Source: Diphasiastrum complanatum (taxonomy: Eukaryota > Streptophyta > Lycopodiopsida > Lycopodiales > Lycopodiaceae). Taken from it: 64,000 bases of DNA. The stretch is from the NCBI GenBank assembly GCA_029204225.1, contig CM055113.1, positions 10,996,234 to 11,060,233 of the forward strand, in the 5' to 3' direction. Position 1 is the stretch's first letter. Every line of letters starts with the position of its first letter. This document shows positions 1 through 8,899 of the stretch, in pieces. Both the position numbers and the translations under genes were made by a program. The notes under the pieces are model-generated. The model had not been told where the DNA came from and did not search any database. It saw only the letters and a program-made list of their open reading frames with translations.

Positions 1-427
1 TGATCCAGCAAGAATAGAACCAATCCTATACAAGGCAACTAAGTGCAGTAGAGTCAAGTGGATCAAGTGCAGTGAAAGACCAAGAACCTTGCACTTCAAG
101 CTCAGACTGTCCTCAAGCTGACGCTCGCACAGTCAATTTTTTTGAGAAGGATGAATGTACCTTCTACTTTGGAGATCACCCAGGTGTCCAATCAAGAACA
201 CATGCTTCTTACAAGGACAAAATGCATAGCAGCAAATTTCAATAGCCATCGTTTTAGAGGTCACAAGCAGAATCAAGTCGAAAAGGAACTCATCCGAAGG
301 ATGGATGTCAGATTGATCCACCTCAATCACAAGGTTCTACAAACGGTGGCAAGGTGGAACATCTGGTTATATCATTTTGCATGTCACCGAATTCAATGAA
401 AGACCACAATAGCCTCTCAATCTATCT

Positions 428-1134
428 GTGGAAGATCCTAAGGGAAATCTATTACCAGTGTATGCCTATCAACTTAGAGGCGATGGTGTATTGCACTCGA
501 TAAGATGCTATGGATGCGGAGGAAAACATTGTCGAGCCAAATGTCCACATCAAGGGGATCCATCAACATTCAAACTTTGTTGTGCACAATGCAGAGTTAA
601 TCTTCCATGCCGAGATTGCCCGATGAGAAATTCACAATTAGCTATGAGGCATTTGGCCTATGTAAATCGACATGCACCTATGTTGATCAACCCACCTAAT
701 GATAAAATGCCTATAAACGGAAAATCCTAGTGCAATCGGGCTATGAAATGAGTGAGGAAGAAGACAATCTGACAAAAGTCCCCAAGTACACAGAGACACC
801 CATGGGGAACCAAGTAACACCATCACTGAAAACAGATCTGGTAGAGTCTATCAAGCCAATGATAGCTGAGGAAGTCAAGAAATTGGCAACCAAGGGATTC
901 TGGCAGGTTCTGTTAGGACTCTTGGCACACTCAATGCCCAGATTTATTAGTGATGAATTACAACGGGAGCCTATGTCAATGGAGCGACGAGAAGGCAGTT
1001 CAACACGAGATCCAAGGGAAAGTGCAGTCACGCAGCCTTCAAATGAGAAGTGCACTGGCAAAGGGAAGACTAAGGTGGATGATTACCCTTCGACGAACAA
1101 GATTCAACCAAAGTTTGATTGTTTAACAAAATAG
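428..1134 (+). pseudogene. Zinc-cluster ORF pair, possible retroelement gag remnant
   Basis: Two abutting open frames (428-730 and 730-1134). The first, about 100 codons, has two cysteine-rich clusters: CYGCGGKHCRAKCPH, which resembles a loose CCHC zinc knuckle, and CCAQCRVNLPCRDCPM. The second is charged and Ser/Lys-rich with no domain I recognise. Zinc knuckles followed by a charged region are typical of retroelement Gag proteins, so a gag remnant is the best guess, but the double cluster is not the standard copia or gypsy form and no protease or reverse transcriptase follows. The left inverted repeat of the histone element starts about 180 bp downstream. Bases 1-427 hold short open frames only, with no recognisable content. 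A fragment of a host zinc-finger gene is the alternative. Confidence 0.3.
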
Positions 1135-1317
1135 CAGACCACTCAACCAATGCCAAATCCGGTTCTATCTATTCTCAAAAGGCCAAATCCAGGGAATCGA
1201 AGCCCAAATGTCACCATACATCATCCAAATATTTCCTACGATGTATCTCCCAAACAAATTCATGCACCAAGCAGCTTTGCCCTGACATCCTATCCAATAA
1301 ATCTTGAAAGCTGATCC

Positions 1318-1366
1318 ATTAGAGGAGTTCTCAATATCAAAAAGACCCTTTGTAAAGATACTTTTA
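1318..1366. repeat. Left terminal inverted repeat of copy 1
   Basis: ATTAGAGGAGTTCTCAATAT followed by CAAAAAGACCCTTTG. The first about 35 bases match the ends at 40167 and 63385 and, reversed, the right end of the MITE at 63759. The subterminal sequence (about 1369-1450, with the CCAATCAAAA and TTTGAAATCTA blocks) is also shared with the MITE. Confidence 0.8.
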
Positions 1367-1641
1367 TTTATTTTTCTTTAGTTTCGACCATCACCAGGCC
1401 CAATCAAAATGCACAGATTTGAAATCTACGTAACGTAGTTCAAATTAACTGAGAAATAAAAATGCAATATAGAAAACTTTGAAATTTGTGTCCGGGCAGG
1501 ACGTATCCCATTGGTTTCTTCTTCCTGCCCAACACGTGCTAATCTGCCCAACGTCAATACCTCAAGTTAAATTTACTTGACTATGCTGGTTAGTATAATG
1601 ATATTTTCTAACTATACTAGTTAAAGTTATAGAAATACAGT

Positions 1642-3152
1642 ATGTACAGTTACATAAAATATGGTATACGTAGTAATTGTGACTATGTTGGCATTCACAT
1701 TAGATTAAATGTGATACGAAAAATTGAAATTAAGTATCATATCAAAGAGATTTTTGGCGCCCAAGCTTTGAAAATAGCAATGGCAAGGAGACCCAGATCT
1801 ACAATCGAGTCTGTGATTCAACACAATGAAAAAGATGAAGCTGATAACTGGAAGCCAACAAAATATACGAAGAATTCATGGGTATTGCTACATCCATCAT
1901 CAAAGGGCAATTTTCGACAAAAGAAAAGAGCAAAAATGACTTACAAATCTTATTGGAAAGCAAAAATTTTGGAGTTTAAGACTATCTCGGGAGGTCAATC
2001 GATATCAGAAGTCTTAGTACAACATGTATATATGCATTTAGAAATCAAAGTACATGATATCAATCCTCATGATCATAAAAAATGTAATTATAAGTATATC
2101 AAAACATATGCACTCTACAACAATCATAGGTGATTTTCTTTATTAATGCTCTTTAGATTATGATTTAAATGCTTCAACATTGTTTTTTTCTTTCAGATTT
2201 ATATCCATCATGCATAAGTGAATGGGAGCCTGCACAATCACTTGCAAGAATATTAGACGTGATTCACTCTGATGTTGGAAAGCTGCAATACAGAGGAAGA
2301 AGTCCAAAGGAACTTGCAGATTGTGGTATCTATTTTTATGAATCTTTATATACGCCACAAACAGATGGAGGTTTTGGCAAGTTCGAAGCAATTCCATTGC
2401 CTAGTTTTCAAAGTGATGAGTGGCCTACTCTTGACAATATTGTTTCTGAATCCTTGAGATGTAAGCTACTCATTGATATTAGAAATGCTATGAAGATAAG
2501 CACAGGCTCAAAAATTGTTCACCTAAGTTGGTTTATCTCATTACATATATTTGTTGATTTTTTCTTGAGTGCTAGTGCTCGTAGGACACCAACTTTATTT
2601 GTTTGCAAGGATTTATCAGATGAGACTTTGTCAGATCTCATGGATCAAGGCTGGGATAGTAAAACAAATAATGACACAGAATGCAGGATTAAAAAGTCCT
2701 CAATGATCTTTCGTTATCATATCGAAAAGCAAATGCTCAATCTCACATTTAGATACCAGAGATACAAGAAAATTGAAGGTACATGGCTACCACTGGATCA
2801 AGACTTTGAACTAAATGGTCACACAAACTGAATGGAAATAAGCATTATCTATAATGAGGAATATTTGACTATGGTTGAGGTCGAAGAGCATTGGAAGCTT
2901 AATTTTATCAGAATAGAGCTCATGCTATTACAAACCAATCTACCAACATATTTCAGATTTATCATCAACGGAAGACTTGTAAGTACTTTATGTTTATTGC
3001 CATTTCAAAATAGAACAAAATAATTGAAAATGTCATCATTTACAATTGCACATGCACTAATATTTGTCATGTCACAGATGGGAAAAAGACAGGAGCTGAT
3101 AACATGCTGCAAAGATCTACCTACAACAATCACCATTGTGGGAGAACAATAG
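1642..3152 (+). pseudogene. Histone element gene A; unknown protein with weak BAH-like stretch
   Basis: Open segments lie at 1642-2133 and 2169-2831, then a shifted frame to a GTAAGT donor near 2980 and a last exon at 3078-3152 after TCACAG. A TTTCTTTCAG acceptor precedes the second segment. Residues about 65-150 of the first segment run from KNSWVLL through YWKAKILEFK to EVLVQHVYMHLEIKV. That order (start strand, then xxAKIlEf, then VxVqxvYxhlEi) recalls BAH domains, which read chromatin; the similarity is by eye and weak. The second segment matches nothing I know. A diverged copy in reverse at 46820-47887 keeps the same frames, which supports past coding. Its 3' end converges on the H3/Ulp1-like gene. 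The exon joins do not stay in frame here, so this copy is broken. Confidence 0.5.
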
Positions 3153-3347
3153 TTTCAAATAAATTTTAGTAAAAGTCTGTGTATACACTCTTTCATTCAA
3201 TAAATGAAAGCCCAAGTTGGGCATCAATACATGTATTTTGTGCTCCCAAATTCATAAAATGGAACAACATTTGATATATCAATGTATATTTTTCTATGAA
3301 TTCTATACATGTGCAATCTATTTCTATTCTATGCTATCTGTATTGTT

Positions 3348-4969
3348 TTAATCTCTATTTAGTATAACTACATCATCCTTTGCACCATCATCAATAACGA
3401 GAGGTTGAAGCCTTGCCCTAGCCAGTATACTCAGGATAATTTCTTGTCTAAATTTGTACACCTGGCTTGATGTGTACTCAGGAAGTGTAAACTGCAAGAT
3501 AGAACATTCATGTATTAGTTATGGCTAAAAACATCAACAAAATGGAAAACTAATCATGATTCCAAAAATCAGAATAAACAAAATTTATTACCTTAGAAAT
3601 ATCAACATCTTCCTGAAGGTTAAACCACTGAAAAAATAACTTGGCATTGTATAATGTGTACCACCCACAGCTGAATGAATCATTTTGCTGGGGTGACTGC
3701 AAAAAAATTCAGCACACAAGAAATAAATTATGAAAGAGAATGAATTAGAATAAAACAAATACATTAGAATACTAATTTCAAAATGCTATTAAGAAAGACA
3801 TAATTTACCTCCAAACTGACGATCTACCAGTCCACAGAATGGGGAACATCTGTAGGAATATATTTACATAAATATGGAAGGTATATATCTACATCCATAT
3901 GCGTATTGCTCGTTGTATTCATCTTGACACAAAAAGCTTTAGCATAAAACAACAAGAAGCATTTAATATATCTTACTTGGTATGATATTGTTGCTAGTGT
4001 GAATTCACTAGTCAGACACTGTGACAATGTGTCATTATTCTCCTTGAAGGCCTGAAGCAAAAAGTTACTCAGCACCAGCAACTCATTGGATGAATCTCTT
4101 GCAATGTCATATTGCAAGAGTGTAAGCCCAGACTCTATCACAGGATCATTGATAGAAGCATGTCTGTCTTTGAGATCCAGACAATCAAGAACTCTATAAT
4201 CTATACTAAAATCAAGTTCATCTGGTCTAAAACAAAAAGGAGTACCAATTGTATCTATAGCATCGGATATGTCCTTCTCAAATTTAGGATAATCATCGGA
4301 ATCTATATATGTATAAAAATTTGGAGAAGGAGGAGGAGGTGGATGTGTAGTATCTACAAGAATTAAAGAGGTATCCAAAACAGATGTAGCTATATTTACA
4401 ACGGTATCAAGAGCAGCGTTATCTACAATTGATTCCAGGTTAGGCTTCACAGATTCTATGGTGTCTACCCTCCTTACTTTCTTCGGAGCTCTCTTGGGTG
4501 CTACCTGCTTCCTAGGACGCTTGGTAGGAAGATCAGTCCTATATAGAGGAGTTGGTCTGGGAGCAACAAGCTGAGATACGTGTAATTTGCAAAACCTCTC
4601 CCTCATTCTCATCAGGAGCTGAAAATCCTTGGGCATTATGGTGACTCTCTTGGAATGGATTGCAAGCAAAAATGAATCTTCAAAAAAAAGGCTCATGTAA
4701 TCTTCAACAGCCTCCTGAAGGCACTGAAGAGCACTGGGTGTGAATCTAACCAGCTGTCCGAGATCATTTCTAGTTATGTTTCGGATAGCAAGTTAGAATG
4801 GAGCTCTTGGAATCAACAGAGCGGTTGATCTCTGATACTTATGTATTTCAGAGAGCCACCTGCTGCGGTTGCGTGTTCTAGGTCTAGCGGGAGGTGTAAT
4901 GGCAACCGCAGGAGCTGAGGACGAGCCAACAGAGAAGAAGTCCCTCATTGTCTGCTTTCTCCTATCCAT
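3348..4969 (-). pseudogene. Histone H3-like domain fused to Ulp1/C48-like peptidase segment
   Basis: I read three exons on the minus strand: 4969-3809, 3696-3592 and 3491-3348. All junctions are GT-AG, phase 0 and preceded by TTGCAG acceptors; together they make 469 codons. Residues about 42-125 are a histone H3 fold: SEIHKYQRSTALLIPRAPF (alpha-N/alpha-1), RFTPSALQCLQEAVEDY (alpha-2), then FFEDS and AIHSKRVTIMPKDFQL (loop 2/alpha-3). Canonical H3 has AIHAKRVTIMPKD. The N-tail starts MDRRKQT, keeping Lys-Gln-Thr at the K4 position but no ARKS motif. A basic, Pro-rich linker follows (KRPRKQ, KRAPKKVRR). Exon 1 ends YIPTDVPHSVDW, and exon 2 begins SPQQNDSFSCGWYTLYNAKL, like the Gln and Cys of Ulp1-type (C48) peptidases; the usual His-Trp and Asp are not clear. 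Two in-frame stops, TAA at codon 59 (4793-4795) and TAG at codon 382 (3824-3826), break this copy. The fold call is strong, the peptidase call moderate and the function unknown. Confidence 0.85.
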
Positions 4970-5767
4970 GGAAGTGTACTATGGGATAGCAGACTTGTGC
5001 GTGATGACTAGGATGAGCAGGGAAGGATGATAAAGCCCTTGTAGAGGACCGATATGTACAGACAGAATGCACGGTATATCTGTGCAAGCCGAATATAAGA
5101 GAAATAGATTAGTACAGAAGAAGGATGCACAAGTGTAATACGAGGAGACACATAGGCAGATGTATTGGACCTGTGCACATGGAAGGCGGAAGGAAGAATA
5201 TCGATTGTGAAGGATGCGCACAAGTGCGATATGCGGAGAAAAAAAAAGTGAAAAAAATTCATCGAAGTTTGTGATTTTATATCGCGGTACGCACGTGCAA
5301 AAGAACGTCCTATCACACGTGTGGGACTTGTACGGTCACATGCGAGAGCAACACATGTCACCCTGTCACTTTACACGTGTGTGTATGAGCAAATGCGAGC
5401 GTGACACATGTTGTCGAACAAACGAATGAACACGAGACACGTGTCCAGGTGTCACCTCACACGTTCCAGCGCCTGTAGTCCAATTCAAAGTAGACACGTG
5501 TCCTTTGACCGTTGACCACACATGTGAAAATTTAGTATAAATGGCACGAAACCCGATAATTTTTTTACCTTTTTCGTTCTCAAAATTCACGACATATTGC
5601 TCTTGTGCGTGCGCATTGTTGTCTGTTTGTTTGCAACGATACCTACTTGCGCACAAGTGCGATATTTAGTATCTACCTGCCGTACATATCCCTCTTGTGC
5701 GCGATCTTGAGAGTTAGTTTTGTTTCAGTTCTCCCTCGTGCACAAGTGCGATATCTACATTACTTCC
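4970..5767. promoter_or_regulatory. Divergent promoter region with G-box-like ACACGTGT array
   Basis: This lies between the start codons of the H3/Ulp1-like gene (-) and gene C (+). Four ACACGTGT palindromes occur near 5313, 5372, 5444 and 5493, plus GCACGTGC near 5290 and several ACACATGT variants. ACGTG cores are the G-box/ABRE class bound by plant bZIP and bHLH factors. TTGACCGTTGACC near 5508 is a paired W-box. TATAAATGG near 5536 is a good TATA box for the plus-strand gene. ACAAGTGCGATAT occurs three times (near 5220, 5653 and 5740), with weaker forms near 5130. The motifs are seen directly; their activity is inferred. Confidence 0.55.
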
Positions 5768-7327
5768 ATGCCCTCTTCCTCAGGATCCTCACAAGATTCA
5801 GGCTTGAGTTCATTTCTTACTGAATTTGGAATTACTAAAAATCTAGACTACTTCCACAGCCTATTCAGGCCATATCTACATGATTTCAGGATTGCACAAC
5901 CAAATTCTGACGTATTTTATGAACATTATGTTAGATTCAGAGATATACTTAGTAAGCCTGTTTTCTCCATAGGTTCACTCCAGTACATGCATTATACTGA
6001 TCTTTGTTCATTTTTTTTCAGCTTTATAGACTAGATAGAATGTTCACCAAATTGTTTGATCTTTTCAAAAGCAGTTCAATGTGTCCTTATTGCAACAAGA
6101 AATGTCAATTGGTTGAATATCAGAGTGGTTTCATACTTTTCTTGTTAGTTCAGATCCTAGATGATGAGGAAGATTCTGTTGCTGACCCTCCTTTTGCATC
6201 ATCTCCTGTTCAGTTAAGGATATCAGTCACTTCCTTATCGACACTCCTGATAAGGAAAGTGACTTTATTGATGTAAATATTGATGCTCTCCGGGATTCTT
6301 TTATTGGCCAAAATACAGCTGCTAATGAATCGATCCCTATAGAGGAGTCTAAATGTCTTTTCAATTTTTCTGTATATTATATTAACGATGATGTATATCT
6401 TACTACTGTTGATTTATGTAAATTTTTTGACTATCGTGAAGATGAGGTTCTATGTTTATTATCCGGCACAATTTTCAAATTCTCTGACTTTGTAGATTTT
6501 GAAACAAATGACCTTGTTGTTGGTATTGATTTTGACTAAGTAAGTTTTTTGTAATGGATGGAAGATACAAAACATTATCAAGATCTATCCTTTTAGAGGG
6601 ACTTATGATCGGTGAAGAATGCTTGACTAAGACGTTATCAAATATTGCTAAGGATGGGCGAGGCAGACCATTCGACGAAGAATTCACGGCATTTCAATCC
6701 CAAATTGGCTTTCCTCGTCCATCATCAATGCATTTCACTGATAATTTCACTTCAATACGTGGTCATTATATTGATCATCCTGATCTGGTTGTTGTTGATC
6801 ATGAAGAATGTGTAAGTGTTTAAACTTTCTTGCATTAGGATGTTTTCAATCACTGAATGTGTTTTTTCTAACATATTTTCTATTGCAGGATGCTCTCATA
6901 ATTGATGATTTTGTTGCGAGACAAGGTGGTTTCAAACAACACGCATCCTCGTTCCAGAGGGATAGTGGACTTGGCCACTATCTTAGGCATTTCCTGAAGA
7001 ATGAGATCTGTGTTGCTCATTCCAAGCTGAGCCTATTTGGGGAGAGTCTTATAATGGCAATTAAATCTTTATCATTTTACCTAGGAGGACATAAATTTGT
7101 TAAGACAAATAAGATCATTTTTTTTCAAAAGATCTTATGTTTTGAACATTTTAGGTTTTACTGATGGGAATGTTTCTTTAAGGGGTTCCCATTATTCATT
7201 GTATTCCACTTATATTGAGCTTAGTGGAAATAAGAATAATGCACATCTATTAGATGCATACACTAGCAGAGAATTTCTTCATGACAATACTACCATAGAA
7301 TTTGACACACGATCTGATGATGAATAG
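5768..7327 (+). pseudogene. Histone element gene C; unknown protein, interrupted frame
   Basis: Starts ATG at 5768 (MPSSSGSSQDSG), 230 bp after a TATA box. Coding-like segments are 5768-5972, 6022-6210 (with a CPYC pair in SSSMCPYCNKKCQ), 6186-6539 (open without ATG, acidic) and 6554-7327. In the last, an intron 6812-6888 (GTAAGTG to TTGCAG, phase 0) joins HEEC to DALIIDDFVARQGG. A one-base shift near 7120 falls in a run of eight T; the second copy at 45361-45581 has TTTTTG there and reads through to the same end, SREFLHDN then DDE-stop. I recognise no domain. It faces the histone gene across a shared promoter region, so the two may be expressed together. Confidence 0.45.
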
Positions 7328-7529
7328 TTGACACTTTGTATTTTGTTATAATACAATCAATACATTTACATTGAGTATTTCTCCTCTCTTGTTCAATGAA
7401 TTTGCAAAGCAATTCTGAACATGTCATGATTTGATGACAATGATGACCTTTTGCTCAGCAATCATCTAATCTTCTCTTCCTGTATGAACTTGCATGATTT
7501 TCTAAACTTGTTCTACATACATTTCAATG

Positions 7530-8622
7530 TTTTCAAATCACTTGCTAAGTGCCATTCAACATTGAAGTCTCCAACTCCTACAACATTGAGAAATCCTCCA
7601 TCCATATGGTCTTGGATGATCCTAGGATAAGATCTTCTTGAGAATATCCATGATAATATGTCATGATCCTCCTTCATCACCTGTCCAAAGAATTAATCAG
7701 ACTTAGTTTACAATGAATTAATACTATTCAATGAATGTAATGTAATAATGAGGCTAGTTACCTGAAATGTTGCCAACTAGCATATATCATTTTCTGACTG
7801 GACACTGAATCTGAAATCTTCTTGGTTCTCTGTTTGTGATAGAGCACCATTCATGAGAGTTATACTAACCCTCTCCATCTTTTGCCCTTTCACAATTTTT
7901 GACTCATCTAACTTAAGTACTATGATTATTTTGCCATTTACCTTTTCATAGGTTATATCATAGAATGTGACGATGTATCTCAGCAAGTAATTTAGATCAA
8001 CAAATAAGTTGTTTGATGAATTGTAGAATATCGATCTTCCATCAATTTCATACACCTCCTCAATATGAAATGGAGTTCCAGTGATCTTATGCATACCTAT
8101 GTTTAATGTATCCCTCTCTTTCTTCAAGTGATATGTCCTAGGGATTGGAAATTTTCTAATTTGAACTTGCTTAAAAGTTTCTCTAATTAGTTTAAATATT
8201 GTTGCATATGCTTCCTTGCTAATACCTGCAAAATCACAAGCACCCTAAACTATAGTCTTGTCTACAATTGTTTGAATGTCCACCATCAAAGACTCTACTC
8301 TACTCTATTGTTCATCATGATACGCTCAATGGATTTGCAAGTCAATATTGTGCCCAATGACATTCCTAGTAAATCATTGTCTTTAATATTCCGAGGAGCT
8401 ACTAATGCAGATCTGCAAAAAAAACAGATAGTTAACAGAATATCACCATAGCTGAAATTAAATCCAAATGTCATTGAAAAACTTACAAAAATCAGAATAT
8501 GCTTACTTGAATGCACAGATTTTTCTATTTCAATAACCTCCTTTTGAAAGCGTTTGAATATCCTTGCAACTTTGTCGCTTTTGCTTCTTACTTTCAGCCT
8601 TCTTCTTTGCCAAATCCACATC
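7530..8622 (-). pseudogene. Histone element gene B fragment; putative DDE-type transposase, copy 1
   Basis: Reads on the minus strand from a basic coil region (near 8620-8520), across an intron (about 8412-8503), to VAPRNIKDNDLLGMSLGTIL, and on to the frame at 7777-8127 with IIIVLKLDESKIVKGQK and RVSITLMNGAL. It parallels 41260-42370 of copy 2. It is cleaner than copy 2 in places: it keeps Gln where copy 2 has TAA near 41725, and Glu where copy 2 has TAA at 42066. It stops short near 7530, where a deletion removes the CxxC half. The transposase call rests on copy 2 and on the element ends, not on a family match I can name. Confidence 0.5.
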
Positions 8623-8848
8623 CTTCAATGCTGGCTCTCAAAGCTTCACGCTTTTTCCATTTGCATTTGCAGCTTCTTGATTCTATCATGAATGCCATCT
8701 GTAAGTCATGTCCAATCCAAAAATAGTTGTCCTTGATTATCATTCCATGTGATCGCGCAATCTTATCCCTATCAGGTATCCCAACATCATCCTTGATCTT
8801 GAAGATCTGACCATCTACCCTGTAGTGCCCTTCTTGTATTTTTCCAAG
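8594..8848 (-). CDS. Unidentified ORF at the broken end of copy 1
   Basis: Open frame of 84 codons running LGKIQEGHYRVDGQIFK, DDVGIPDRDKIARSHG, then a Cys-rich stretch ESRSCKCKWKK, ending at TGA 8594. The frame continues upstream past a single TAG (8849-8851) into KLWS. It overlaps the point where similarity between the two histone element copies ends, so it either belongs to the neighbouring unit or is a diverged N-terminal exon of gene B. I know no family for it. Confidence 0.3.
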   Translation of the reverse strand, partial: LGKIQEGHYRVDGQIFKIKDDVGIPDRDKIARSHGMIIKDNYFWIGHDLQMAFMIESRSCKCKWKKREALRASIEGCGFGKEEG

Positions 8849-8899
8849 CTAGCTCCAAAGCTTATCTTGTGAATGATTTCAAATCATTCCTTGAGAATA

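Larger units (their letters stand above)
1318..8622 (+). mobile_element. Histone-H3-carrying DNA transposon-like element, copy 1 (right end missing)
   Basis: The left end matches the left end of copy 2 (40167) and both ends of the MITE at 63385-63759: ATTAGAGGAGTTCTCAATAT and then CAAAAAGACCCTTT. Inside are gene A (+), the H3/Ulp1-like gene (-), gene C (+) and gene B (-). Copy 2 matches it in reverse orientation: 1318-2650 pairs with 46820-48190, about 7115-7510 with 45360-45850, and 7530-8620 with 41260-42370. Near 7510 copy 1 jumps directly from gene C 3' sequence to the middle of gene B, so it has lost the 3' half of gene B that copy 2 keeps. The match to copy 2 stops near 8600-8622, so the right end and the N-terminal part of gene B are missing. 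Confidence 0.8.

Noticed and set aside
3348-4969. A host histone H3 gene
   Set aside because: The frame continues 340 residues past the H3 fold with a peptidase-like end, contains introns and stops, and lies between genes of an inverted-repeat element.
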